DNA from: Haliclona indistincta
Lineage: Eukaryota; Porifera; Demospongiae; Haplosclerida; Chalinidae
NCBI GenBank assembly: GCA_964017065.1
Contig: OZ024786.1
Location: 9,181,047-9,245,046, forward strand
Direction of reading: 5' to 3'
DNA length: 64,000 bases
The position numbers and the translations under genes were made by a program. This document shows, one piece after another, positions 1-11,300 of this stretch (its first letter is position 1; every line of letters starts with the position of its first letter). The notes beneath the pieces were generated by a model. It was given only the letters and a program-made list of their open reading frames with translations. It did not search any database and was not told the DNA's origin.

Positions 1-345
1 CACGTTGGGCAGTTTGTTTAAAGATTTAGAGACAAAAGAAGAGAGGAAGGAGATGAAGAGCAGGCTTCTCGAATATCACCAGAACAAAGATTTCATGAAG
101 AAGTGGAGTTATACAATGCTTCTTCAAACCTCGATTTTGAGGAAGATCCACTACTATGGTGGAAACAGAATTCTACCAAGCTACCAGTTCTATCATGCCT
201 AGCTCGAAAATATCTCTGTGTCTGTGCTACAAGTTCTAGTTCTGAGCGACTATTTAGTGCTGCAGGAAATATAGTAACTCCTTTAAGAGCACATCTCAAT
301 CCTGATAAAGTTGAAATGCTTACTTTTCTCTCAAAGAACATGTAA
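1..345 (+). pseudogene. hAT transposase C-terminal fragment
   Basis: The frame from about 61 to 345 encodes the end of a hAT-superfamily transposase: the dimerisation region with DPLLWWKQN, LARKYLCVCATSSSSERLFS and AGNIVTPLRAHL, ending in SKNM-stop. The ATSxxSERLFSxAG signature is diagnostic of the family. The reading frame carries a stop at 19-21, so only the last roughly 95 residues remain open. Upstream sequence is cut by the window edge, so a complete copy cannot be excluded. It is a different element from the intact hAT at 56016-58563, whose equivalent motif is ATSAPVERLFSSAG. Confidence 0.85.
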
Positions 346-544
346 ACTAGAATATGCATTCTGTTTCAGTCTTTCAATCAATATTTATTCATATCGCAAT
401 AATCTCGTTGAAAAATATCGTGATACAATATTACCCATATCGCCCAACCTTAGCTGTTAACAACAATCAGGTTTGAAAAACTCGTAAATTTGTCCGCTAG
501 CCTGGTCTAGCCGTATGAAATTTTGAAAACGATGAACTATTGTA
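346..544. other. AT-rich spacer, nothing recognised
   Basis: No ORF, repeat or motif of note between the transposase fragment and the start of the foldback. Confidence 0.5.
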
Positions 545-1202
545 AAAGTAAAAAAGCTTTAATAAAAAAAAACTGAAAAGTGTAGGGATGACTCTTAAAA
601 AAGGAAAGGAACAAGATGGGATGATGCTTGCAAAAGTAAAGGAACAAGATGGAATAATGCTAAGCTTGCAAATGTAAAAGTCCCAAGTATCCCTACATCA
701 GCGGCTTGCTGAGACGACGTGCAACTGACAAATGCGGAATCCTCCTTCTGAATCTATACCTTTACGACCGTTGATTACTTCATCGGACTGCGTCCTCCAA
801 ACACAGCTACCTGCAGCATATTTACAACCGTCAACTACTTCATCGGACTGCGTCCTCCTAAACACAGATACCTCTAGTTATTTACAACCGTCAATTTCTT
901 CATCGGACTGCGTCATCCAAACACAGATACCTCTAGTTATTTACAACTGTCAACTACTTCATCGGACTGCGTCCTCCTAAACAGATATACCTCTAGTTAT
1001 TTACAACCGTCAATTACTCCATCGGACTGCGTCCTCCTTCAAGCCGCTGATGTAGGGATACTTGGGACTTTTACATTTGCAAGCTTAGCATTATTCCATC
1101 TTGTTCCTTTACTTTTGCAAGCATCATCCCATCTTGTTCCTTTCCTTTTTTAAGAGTCATCCCTACACTTTTCAGTTTTTTTTATTAAAGCTTTTTTACT
1201 TT
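545..1202. repeat. Long palindrome (foldback) of copy D
   Basis: The left arm (545-708) and right arm (1040-1202) are reverse complements with only a one-base difference in an A-run. Each arm runs from an AT-rich extension through TGTAGGGATGACTC to ATCCCTACATCAGCGGCTTG. The roughly 330-bp loop holds a minisatellite. Transcription through it would give a 160-bp dsRNA stem. Confidence 0.9.
769..1038. repeat. 60-bp tandem repeat in foldback loop
   Basis: About 4.5 copies of a 60-bp unit, each with CATCGGACTGCGTC, followed by ACACAG, TTATTTACAAC and CGTCAA. It lies exactly between the palindrome arms and is absent from the loops of the other foldbacks. Confidence 0.9.
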
Positions 1203-1266
1203 ACTTATTCCTGTTACTTTTTTGATCACTATCAGTTTGAACTTATTAGTTGTATTCTATGTTAGA

Positions 1267-1870
1267 CCAAGGGCGTATAGAGAGAAGAGGGCATGCAACG
1301 CATACAAACATCGAAATCTTTATTGTTACTAACATTAGATTTTACGCCCACGCGGATGTGACATCACGCAAGGTTCATTAAACGTGAACGCGTCATACAG
1401 CGTGCGCGTTCAAACTTGCCCAGGCGTGCTCCATGGAAAACTAGGTGACAAATCTACAATCGACATGAAGCTGGTTGCCAACCATGTCGCGTATCACTGA
1501 TGGCGTTGGCTGAGACGTAGGTAAAACGAAACTGCTGTGCTGTCTATCGTTGGCGCCGTTGCTTCCTGCTGATCGGCTGCAGAGTATTTGACCAGCAACG
1601 GGCAACGAGCAGTATCGGACAGAGGCGAAGTCACGGTCTTTCTCCGCTTTGACTAGCGTGGCTGTGATCCGCGCGCGCAGCATGGTATTGTGCAGTGTTC
1701 TTCAGCTTGGTCTGCCATTACTCTGTGTAGTGACGTCAGATTCCGTTTACCCTCCGTATATCATAACAATAATTGATCACGGAAAGTGCTATTCTTAGTA
1801 ACAATAAAGATTTCGATGTTTTCACGGATAGTATTGCGTTGCATGCCCTCTTCTCTCTATACGCCCTTGG
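1267..1870. mobile_element. Non-autonomous TIR element, CCAAGGGCG family
   Basis: Ends are CCAAGGGCGTATAGAGAGAA and its reverse complement, with about 40 bp of terminal inverted repeat. A 5-bp target duplication TTAGA stands at 1262-1266 and 1871-1875. A second copy at 37963-39399 has the same ends, the same internal GGATGTGACATCACGC block and its own 5-bp duplication (CATAA). The element is 604 bp and has no convincing ORF. Confidence 0.88.
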
Positions 1871-2672
1871 TTAGACGTTATTTTATTTTGACAACTCTGT
1901 GAGCAGCAGTTACTAGTCTAGCAGATGTGAACGTGCACAGGGTCTAGAGAGTAAGGAGTGTAGTTTAAAATAATGTTTAATCATTCAATGAAAGGTTTAA
2001 AATAGTAAAGAGGTTGAGGACGCAGATAGCAAAATATCAAGTCCAGGTATGATTTGACATGATACTTGTTAGTACATGAAGGAAGAGACTAATACTGACA
2101 ACTCATGACTATGCAGTGCAAGCCTGAGTAGGAGCACGCCTAGTAGAACCTTGTTGATGTCAATATCACACTCACAGAGGCTTCTAGTCCTTTGCAATTT
2201 ACGCTGCCTGGTGTAGGAACCTTACTGTGCGTTGAGAATCTTGCTGCCGGTAACTTGGCTAGACTGAATAGCCTGGGCTTGTTCACGTCTGGGTATGTCA
2301 GTTTTAACCCGCCATCTGAAGCTTTAACGAACAGATCAGTGTTACTTAGGGTATAGTACTGCTCTAGACAAATTTCATACCTCTGGCTTGCGCGCTGAAG
2401 CGTCCAGAGCAGAGACAAAACGCAGTATCGATCGAGATAGCTAGCTGCAAAACTGATGTGGGCGGAGTTAATGATACGAGCGCCAAGAGGGTTAATTATT
2501 TAACGGCGTCTTCAGTCCAAAACGGCCCAAAATCCATGTTTTTCAAGGATTACTCGCTTCTGGTAGTGTTTAATGCCTATCTAAGATGTAAGTGCACTAT
2601 TCCAGATATATACACGTGCGATTGTGCAGGTTTGGTAGTGATTCGTTAACTCAGGACAGCGCTAGGCTTACT

Positions 2673-2702
2673 GAAAGAAGAAAGAAGAAAGAAGAAAGAA
2701 GA
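2673..2702. repeat. GAA/GAAA microsatellite
   Basis: A short run of AAAGAAG-type units. An equivalent tract sits at the same relative place in the other composite-element copies (about 12477-12502, 23724-23760 and 27191-27221, as TTTC/TTCT on the plus strand). Confidence 0.85.
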
Positions 2703-3056
2703 TGAACAATTCGCGTGGGCGGCGATTTCAGTTAACCACTTTAGAAACGTCTGCCAGCTTCGTTAAAGGTATTTCCATGCTCAGAACAATCGTCTGATCA
2801 ATCCCAGATGTCTGGAATCTCGAGAAACGCTAAAACAGCGAAGATCTGCAACTTGCTCCCTGAGAGTCGCCATCTTGATTTTCGTTGTCGAGCAAGCAGT
2901 CCCGGCGACTTTCATGGACTTCCTACAAGCGCTTACACTTCAGATTCCCTCAGAGATAGTTAAAATGCAGTACAAATGTATAACAATAGAGATATGTGCG
3001 AAAACTCATTTTCAAACATGAGTAGCCGCCATCTTAGTTCGAGGTCATCCCTACAT

Positions 3057-3078
3057 ATCATTGCCGATCGGCAATGAT
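3057..3078. repeat. Terminal hairpin of copy D
   Basis: A perfect 22-bp palindrome (ATCATTGCCGA and its complement) directly next to CATCCCTACAT, followed by AATTA. Copies at 12871-12894, 23483-23508 and 26950-26975 have hairpins at the same place with unrelated or different stems. Confidence 0.85.
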
Positions 3079-3079
3079 A

Positions 3080-3580
3080 ATTACAGCAAATCAGCGGGCT
3101 GTCTCGCGACTGGCTCGTCGTCTGAGGGACAAATTTGCGCTCATAGTGGCGCTTTCTTAGAGGCATGGTGGGTTTAACTGCAAAAAATAGTACCTGTAAA
3201 TAATTGTAACTCTAAGGTGACTATAGTTATCGGTGCTTATTTTGTCTCCTGGTTCACCAGCTCTGAAACCATCAATCTCAGCCATACCCACACAATATTC
3301 GTAATGGTATAACGCCATGTTAAGAGATAGAAGAGTGTGGGGTATGTACACCGAACTTCTTCCCGGGTGGAACGAACCGCGAGATTTCACACTGCAGTCG
3401 CGATCTCGTTACATATCTCGTGAACTCGTACACATCACGTCAGATGTCGTCCTCGCGGGTTCTTACATTGCAGCACTTTGCTAGGCGAGATCTCGAGCGA
3501 TGATGCGTGCCTCGAGTGCCACCAAAAGTGCTAAATGGCTGTTCTATTTGCGTTGTGTACGTACCTGTATCGAGGGCGCC
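3080..3580. other. Intergenic, old repeat fragment
   Basis: No gene recognised. About 30 bp at 3362-3393 (CCCGGGTGGAACGAACCGCG) reappear inverted near 7757-7786, so both are pieces of one dispersed repeat. Confidence 0.5.
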
Positions 3581-3760
3581 TACCGTATAGCCGGTTATTT
3601 TCATGTGAATTTAATTTTCGAACGGCTGGTGCGGGTCGAAAATTAGATTTCGAAAAATTCTATTTGCCAATTTAAAACGTATTGTGACGTGGCTCTGTGA
3701 CGAAAATTAGATCCAGCCAAAATTTGGCTAAGACCAGCGAAAAAAACCGGCTATACGGTA
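3581..3760. mobile_element. 180-bp MITE, TACCGTATAGCCGG family
   Basis: Ends TACCGTATAGCCGGTT and AACCGGCTATACGGTA are inverted, consistent with a TA target duplication. A larger relative is at 36530-37065. There is no coding capacity. Confidence 0.85.
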
Positions 3761-4200
3761 TGCTCCCGCTGTAAGATCTAGCTGCGTTCACTGGAAGATG
3801 TACAGCGATTAAGGTTGGCTGTTACTATCCTGGTTGCGAATTAAGCAAGAAAGGCGAGCAATCAGACTCGATCTCCAATGATCTCGCTCGATCTCGTGAG
3901 ATACCGGTGAACGCGCGCCGCGCCGGTAGGCGGTACTTGAGTGATCACGTGAGATACCGCAAGAGCACACACGCGATCACCCGGGAACTGGCAAGATCTC
4001 ACTGGTTCAGGGGGCGGCAACTCCAATGTACCCAGACCTACCAAGTCTCACGCCTCAGAGTGAAATCTCAAGCTCTCACGCTCACCTGCTGTAAACTCAC
4101 GCCTAGGGATCCTGAGATCGGATAATTCTAACTGATGCCCACTGCTATCAAAATTATTGGATCCAAAATGAAATTATCAATTTTTGTATTATTATAATTT
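3761..4200. other. Intergenic, GATCTCG-rich
   Basis: Contains repeated GATCTCG/CGAGAT words around 3840-3920 and otherwise nothing recognisable. Confidence 0.4.
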
Positions 4201-5171
4201 TTGGGGAATAAAAGTAATCAAAATTTTAAACGTAAAGAAATAAATCATGGCATCACACCTATTGCGAAACAAAAATTAATGTATTCTTCTGTTACATGTA
4301 ACAATAAAAATTCAATGAATATAATCAAGCCAATGAATAATATGAATATTAATGAATCTCGATACTGCGCTGACAAGATGGCGAAGACTGCACTGAATAC
4401 TCCCTTAAGCTATAGAGCGCCAGCTGCCGGGCCTACTGTTCAGAGAAAAAGTGCTCGCCTGGCCAAGAGGAAGGCCTCTTCTCGAATGTCCTCTTCATCT
4501 TCTTCAGTGCCCCTTGATGTTACTGGTCGGTCTCAGCTGACCTCGCCGCGAGTCACAGAGTCACAACCGTCAGCTCAGCTCTCTGCGTCGCCAACTCTGA
4601 GTCCAGAGTCCCCTGTGTTGCTGCGCTCCGAGCCTCCAAGCCCGCAATCCTCAGGGCGTCAAAGTCGACACTCACCGTCATGTTCCAAGTCACTACGGCC
4701 TTCTCGTCCACCTTTTCTTCTACCTACGCCACCTAGTCCTAAACCTCTGTCATCTCAATGCTCAGTCCTTTCTCAATGCTCAGTCCTTTCTAAGCTCCCG
4801 TTCCTTCTTTCTCTCTTTTTTATTCTAGTCCTTCTACTATCCCCTCAGTAGTTCTTTCCTCTTGTTGCATGTGTGTGTGTATTTTCCTGCTAACTCTCCT
4901 GTGTTTCACTTCAGTCCTCCTCTCTTCTTCCTGGTGACTTGGCTCGTACTATTATTACTATTATTTCTACCACTTGCTGTTATGACCTTTGTATCAACCT
5001 ACCTTTCATTCATGTTCTGTACATTTCATGTTTGTTCTTCATGACCTTCCACCTTGACCTTTGTTACATGTTTATCACTGAACTTGATCATTATTATTAT
5101 TATTGGTTTGTACCCTAGGATTAGCATTGCTACTGGTACAACCTAGCTTGTATGCTAAATTGTCATAAAAA
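4201..5171 (+). other. Possible retroelement remnant with Ser/Pro-rich ORF
   Basis: An open frame at 4201-4851 (first ATG near 4279) encodes a basic, then Ser/Pro-rich chain (KSARLAKRKASSRMSSSSSS, many SP and PS pairs) ending in a hydrophobic stretch. A pyrimidine-rich tract follows, then TTATTATTATTA, and the block ends in an A-run at 5166-5174. A Ser/Pro-rich ORF followed by a 3' tail with terminal A-run fits a 5'-truncated retrotransposon, but no RT or endonuclease motif is present. It could also be a host exon. Confidence 0.3.
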
Positions 5172-5201
5172 AAAATCTCACTCCCAAGGATTTTTTGCCT
5201 T

Positions 5202-6571
5202 GGCAGCTCTGATGTACCCTGTACTTGCGGCCGCGACCGGGATCAAATTGGAATCAATGGATCAAGATGGTTCGTTGGTGGCGATCAAAGGATCAAGCCA
5301 GTTCCTGGGCTGATCAAAATCCAAAATTTAACTCTACTCTAATAAGTTTATAAATCATAATCATACCTGTTTATAATGCTATACAATGAGTTATGACTCT
5401 CTGTGCATATGCTACGAGACCGTACACAGCGGAAGTATAACAGTATAAAGCGGCTAGCTAGCTACTCGTCAGGCCACTCCCACTAGGGGTAAACGGCCAC
5501 TCCTACTTTTTAAAATTAAGCTCCTCTCTGCGTGCCTGTTTGCCATTGCAGCTGTTCTTTGCACAGCCGTAGGTACGCATGGTAGTTACTATGGTACAGC
5601 TAAGCATGGGTGTTTGGTGTTAACTTGCATGTTTTTGCTAGAACTGGTGTAGTACGTACCATAGATATATTAACAGAGGGATTGGAAACTCTCGTTACTT
5701 CCGGAATAAGGCTCGTTTCGCTGACGTAATGGAGGTAGGGCTTCGTGCCAGCAAATCAAGTGTTTAGGTACGCGTGTAGCAACGTCGAAAGGAACTGCTT
5801 CGATGTGTAGAGCTGTGTAGAGCGAGTAACAGAACGTCATACATGGCTCACGCCACACAACTACTAATGTACTTTCGTCATATCAACATCCTATGTTGCT
5901 GAAGCAAGTCACTAGCAAGATAGAGGTACAACAAAAAACCTACCACAACCGACTTAAATACTGATTTACTACCAAAACAGACCATGAACCCACTAGAAAC
6001 TAGTACTACGCCACACAACTATCGTAGACGTACCTTGTTAACTCAATCTTGGCTTGAAAAAACGCACACAGGTACTCCTAGAGGTACAACAAACTCGCGC
6101 ACCACTAGGACGTACAGCCACAGCTTTATAGCTTATATGTATAGCGCGTACGGTGACTTTTACTGGTCTGATATATAGTCACAACAACTCCAAAGTCGAT
6201 CAAGAAGAAACTATCTCGCATTAGACCACAAAAGCCCGAGTTTGCGAGAATTCTTGCGCGCCAGTAGCTATCTCTAACCCGTATTTCCCGAAACGAGCCT
6301 TGTATAGAGGCGGAGTCGCGTTTATACACAGTATAGTATTGGAGTGATGACGTCACGTTCAGAGTTTCCAATCCCTCTGTTAATATATCTATGTACGTAC
6401 ACGGCAGACTAGCAGTAGGCTAGGGAGGAGCTTAAACGCGCACGTGCGTGACCAAGATCAAACGATCAAAGTCGAAAATCTACAGCAGTCAAGCGATCAA
6501 GATCAGATTTTGGACGATCAAAATTTTGATCCCGGTCGCGGCCACAAGTACAGGGTACATTAGAGTCGCCG
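5202..6571. mobile_element. TIR element with TGTACCCTGTACTTG ends
   Basis: Inverted ends TGTACCCTGTACTTG, then GGCCGCGACCGGGATCAAA (5213 onward), reappear as the reverse complement ending at 6559. Weaker inversion continues a dozen bases outward. Length is about 1.35 kb, of which 734 bp is a second inserted element. No target duplication was resolved. Confidence 0.8.
5660..6393. mobile_element. Nested TIR element, CATAGATA family
   Basis: Ends CATAGATATATTAACAGAGG and its complement extend about 33 bp (to GGATTGGAAACTC). The target duplication TACGTAC (7 bp, 5653-5659 and 6394-6400) is perfect. It sits inside the 5202-6571 element. The CA..TG ends and 7-8 bp duplication recall hAT or P elements. 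A related copy is at 38077-38909. Confidence 0.88.
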
Positions 6572-6903
6572 CCCCCTGCTCTTTCCGAGATTGCTACGGC
6601 GGCTTAAAGTACCAGATAACAAACTACCAACGATGGAAAACTTGACTTGAACAGCCAACCATATCCAAGAAGGACCAAGACTACCGGGTTCATTCATTAT
6701 GCTCAAAGCTAGGACTTACTGTGTGATGATCCACTGCAGGAGATACAACAGAGATTTTATTTACGGTTTAGTATTATAATACTTATTGTTACATCAACAA
6801 TTTAATAATAAAGACAAAGCTGCATGTGTAGAGGTGAAGTTGTCTAGCTTGCCGCCTGCTATTAGTCCGCTGCGTCGCGACTGCAACCTGGGTGGAGAAA
6901 GTC

Positions 6904-7437
6904 ATTGCCGAGCGCCTTAGCGCGAGGCAAATAATCGCGACGGTGTGCGGGGGACTGGAGCGTCGTGCGTTTTCTCAGTAATGTTAATATGTTTGTAATG
7001 TATATTTAGATGTCACGCTTAGGAATGCTAATCAGGGTTACGGCGAGGGCTCATACTACGTATTATACTGCGGGGTCACGGGACCCGGTATGAGATAAAA
7101 ACTTGACGGTGGGTTGAGACCATGGCGGATCAGATCCCAGAGTCTACTCCTGACAGAGCCAAGTGGCTAGCTCGAGTCAGGAAGAGAAAACAGAGAGCAG
7201 CGGCCTGAGTCTAACGCCACAAAAGAAGCAAGGCACGCCGTCAGCAGTACTACTGACAATACACGGAACCGGCATTGACTCTTAGGTCGTCTGACACGAG
7301 TCCACGAGGCCGAAAACAGGAAGCTAGCTTGCTGTATCTGTACCTGCTGGCCGTCTGCTGTCGAGCCCTCCTGCTGGTCAATTATAACTACTTAATAAAC
7401 TCAGCGCGAGGCATTCATGCGTATTCGTAACTCCTAG
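6904..7437 (-). repeat. Dispersed repeat, copy 1
   Basis: About 535 bp present in inverted orientation at 33632-34193 with high identity, including GATTAGCATTCCTAAGCGTG and AGGAGTTACGAATACGCATG. Within it 7123-7208 reads as a short frame beginning MADQIPESTPDRAKWLAR and ending after RKRKQRAAA. The other copy has a stop at the fifth codon, so this is a decayed coding segment of an unidentified transposon. The 10-bp AGCGCGAGGCA occurs near both ends. Confidence 0.75.
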
Positions 7438-8039
7438 TAGCATAATAACAGCGCATCTAGTAATGTACCATTATAACAGCAGCAGTCAGTAGCAACAACC
7501 ATGGAAGAACACAGCGGCAACAAAGGTAGCTGAGATAGTTGATGTGTAGGTAGATCTCGGACAGCAGGCAGTGTTCGTAAAGCGCATCGAAGTAAGTTAG
7601 TTATCGCAGTGGCAGTGCTAATTCTCCTGCCGTCGTGGTCCCGCGGTTTCTATCGCCGAGTAACAAACGAGATTCTAACGATATACCGCTGATAATTGGC
7701 GGGTTTCATCGTTAATATCTCGCGTCATGTAACCGTGATCACGCAACATTATTGTGAAATCTCGCGGTTCGTTCCACCCGGGTTATTACAGAAGAAAAGA
7801 GTGTTGGTACACTACACAACATGTCTATGGAGCTTGAGTCATACCAGTCTTCTTTACATCATTCTATTCCAACCATTTATCACCACACACTTAGCCCCCT
7901 TGTAGATGTAAGCCAGATCACAATGTGACACAATCAACAATACATGCATTTGATATCAATCATGTTATGTTACGAAAATAGTGACACACAGAATCAATGT
8001 GTAGTACAAACTGGTTTTGAATGCCACTGCATTGATTAC
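7438..8039. other. Intergenic or intronic, nothing recognised
   Basis: Probably the 3' part of the ankyrin gene or its flank. No exon with a convincing frame was found below 8319. Confidence 0.35.
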
Positions 8040-8235
8040 AGCTGATTGCAGCAAACATGACTCTCAGTTTTGACAAACAGACTACAAGAACTCATAATTA
8101 TTTGTGGTCAACACCACACCTCTCCCTGTACATGCTAGTATAGGGAGAGGTATGGTGTTCACCACAAGTTAACAGTCATTGAAGTTAGTTCCATAAAACT
8201 GAGAGTCAACTTTGCTGCAATCAGCTGTAGAGCCC
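8040..8235. repeat. Small foldback
   Basis: Nested inverted repeats: GCTGATTGCAGCAAA against TTTGCTGCAATCAGC outside, and GGTCAACACCACACCTCTCC against its near complement inside (8107-8170). It is typical of a decayed MITE. Confidence 0.7.
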
Positions 8236-8318
8236 TACTGCTGAGGAGCATAGCACTTAAAGCAAACATTATAACCTTAATCAAGAAATTAATACATGTC
8301 AATCACCTTATTCCTCAC

Positions 8319-11300
8319 CTGTATGTTGGCTCCAAGGGCTACTAGTAGCTTTATCACCTCCAGGCGACCATGACTAGCAGCATAGTGACAGGCAGTCCAT
8401 GAGTCCTATAAGAGAATAGAAGGAGTACAGAGCTGGTACAAGAGCTATATTTTACTATAATATTCATAGAATAGTGGAGTGATCCTGAGCTGATTTCTGA
8501 ACACCGAAGACTATAGTGCCAACAGCAAGCAAGCTGCAAACAAGTTTTATGGAGCGCTACTCAGACACAGTCTCTCTCGATGCAGCTCTGACAAGACAGA
8601 TTTCGCCATTCTCTGAATGTCAAGACAGCTTTCTTCATTTGAATTCTTGTGTTAGTCTACTTGTTTCTTGGTAAGTACATTGGCCTTCTTACACCAAATT
8701 TGCTGGGCATCATGGCATCATGTGGGCGCTATCGTCTACTGAGCATGTGTGCTATGTTTACGTCGTTTCTGTTTGCTGTTGCTATGGTCTAAATCAGTTG
8801 GACAGCGCATCCAATCGGATCTGCGCTGTTTGGAAGCTCTTGCGCTGTTACCATAGCGCCCTAGCTACACTTAGACGCTATATCAATGACTCTCGGGCTT
8901 CCAAATCACGTACATGTAGATCCTTGGATGCACTGTCTAAGCAGAGATAATATATAACCGGGATAAGAAACTCTATTTACGGTACCATATCAAAATGTAT
9001 TACGTGACGTCATCAGTCTGATACAGCCCGCGTTATGCTCATTAACTGCTCGGCGACTCACACTTGACAGAGAAACTCGCTCTGTAGCAACTTTCCGCGT
9101 CTCGTCTTTTCTGTGAACCGACTTCCTTCCTACTTCTCAAGGGTTATTCTTTCACGATGTCGGTGTTTACTGGCAGTAGCAATGGAAATACACGATTGTG
9201 AAACGGATCTTCAACCGAGGTAAGCCTGTTTGTATTGCCTGTACACTTTTAGACACGTTTACTTCGAAGTGTTTGGGTTTGCTTGGCTAGCTCCAGTACT
9301 TATTCAATGTGAACGTGTCGGTGTGTTGTTTAGTCAAGGTTTTATGTTCCTATTCGCCGTTTACGGCGAGCAAAAAGAAAATTGTTTCTGTCTCTCGTGT
9401 CATATGGTGCATATAGTTTTGACACATTTTCTCTTACAAGCTTACAGTATGAGTATGCATATGCCTGTAGGTAAGTAGAGTGTATGTTGGAATGTTGTTA
9501 TACTTCGTAAAATTTGAACTGCAATAGTATCTAAAAGAGCTATACCCACTGAAAGTATCATGTAATTTGCATTGTTCTCCCATTTTGTAGGCGTGGCAAG
9601 TCTTGGAAGGAAGAAGTAAAGGCAAACTTGGGCTCAAAAGGAAGTCACATGTTCAGCAGAAGCCAGCTCCATCACAGTCTATCCCTCTTAGTGACTCAGT
9701 AGTATAGCAATTTCAAAGCAATATATAATAATATATACAATAAAAATTATAATAATGTAGCAATTTTAAAGTCAAGCTAGCACATGCATGTTTCAAAGCC
9801 TTTGCCAACAAAAAACTCGTGGTAAGGCTTATCAGCTTGGAAGTTACAGATCGCCTTCGCTTGACGGAGTCTAGCATCTGCTCATACGATTGCCTCATAC
9901 GTTCGACTAGCTCCTGCCGTCACCGTCGAACGTATTAGCCATTCGACAACTTCTTTGTCCAGACAAAGAAGTTGTCGAATGGCTTCCACGTACAGGCAGT
10001 GTCACTTTCCAGCTCGTCTAGGTCCAGCAATAACTGATGATGTACGTCTGCTTACATGAAGTAGACATTTAATATTTTGAGACGTCAAGTGACGTATCAC
10101 GTTTATAACGCGGGTTGTTTCATTCGCTTAAATAGAGTTTCTTATCCCGGTTACGTAGTATATATTATCTCTGGTCTAAGCAATATCTAGTAATAATTAT
10201 GAGACAAGACTATTGGCATTGACTGAATTTTGGATTATTAACCCTTCACAAGCGGCGGGCAACTATAGTCGCCCGGCAAGTTTGACGTCACCGGAAGTGG
10301 GCGTTAAAATTCGAAGATAGTTTATTTCACCTATAGACCAAATACAGCTATGTGGGGTGTGATTGCGAGCCATTGGCGGGGCCTGCGGCCCCGCCAAGCA
10401 GAGCTATGGCGGGATCACCTAGCACCACTGGGTCTCCAGGGGCTTCTTGACATAAAAAGCAGCCATACGTGCACTAACTTTGTCTAACACGTGCTGTTTT
10501 GACCAAACAAGCGGCGTTTTTTGCTCCGGTGAGAGTGATTCTAGCACACGACAGTTGGTAGATCGTCAAGTGGGCGTGGTTAACCGCAATTGTCATTGAC
10601 AACAAGCCCGCACGTTGTGCAAGTTGATTTTGCATATTAACGGTGATCACAGCGCTAGTTTGTCTGTCTAATGGTTTCAAAGGTTTGTGAAATTCACAAA
10701 ATAGAGGCTAGAATTGCTGTCCGCACTTGAAGGGTTAATTACTGTGTCAAGTGTCTATTGCTAAGCATTGTTTCATACAGTACCCTGGTATAGGGGATTC
10801 CCCACTGCTAACCTGTGTCACAAAAATCATTGTGAGGAAGCCAATATCTCATCTGTTGGTATCCAAATATAGCAAAGGCCTCTTATAGAGGGCTTAAACT
10901 TTCAAAATTTTTCAGAAAACTTTCTAAAAGCCGATCAACTTTCGAACATTATAAACGTTCTCCCAAATTCTGTATCTAACCCCACTAGGCAGTGGTATCA
11001 CTCAAATTATTATATAACTGGTTTCATCAGATACATGTAAATGATGTGACTAAATGAATAGAAATTTACCCAGTTTGCAGAGAACCAGGAGCAGTGTAAC
11101 CTAAGTGTCTCGGCAATGATACTTGTGTTTATTCACAAGTACCCAATGTACATGTACAGAAATACATTGTACACTGTTACTATGACTCACATTGTCTGTG
11201 GCATTAACTTGAGCTGTTGTTCTCTCAACCAGGTATTGTACAATGGCTGTGCAACCATACTTAGCAGCAATCATCAGAGCAGTACGTCCACCCTGCACAT

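Larger units (their letters stand above)
545..3079 (-). mobile_element. Composite hairpin-foldback element, copy D
   Basis: This reads as one element from the long palindrome (545-1202) to a terminal hairpin (3057-3078), interrupted by a separate TIR element at 1267-1870. Shared parts with copies at 11.7, 23.5 and 27.0 kb are a GAA-type microsatellite near 2673-2702, a block read on the minus strand as AAGATGGCGGCTAC (about 3025-3035), the motif TGTAGGGATGAC next to the hairpin, and the hairpin itself. The same TGTAGGGATGAC stands at the outer end of both palindrome arms. The middle (1876-2660) matches the other copies weakly, so the unity of this copy is inferred. No transposase is present. 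The minus sign follows the orientation with the hairpin first. Confidence 0.6.

Noticed and set aside
769..1038. 60-bp repeats resembling a CRISPR array
   Set aside because: The units are contiguous with no unique spacers, diverge gradually, and lie in the loop of a transposon palindrome in eukaryotic DNA.
4862..5044. 60-codon hydrophobic frame after the Ser/Pro ORF
   Set aside because: It arises from a T-rich tract, and no start context or homology was seen.
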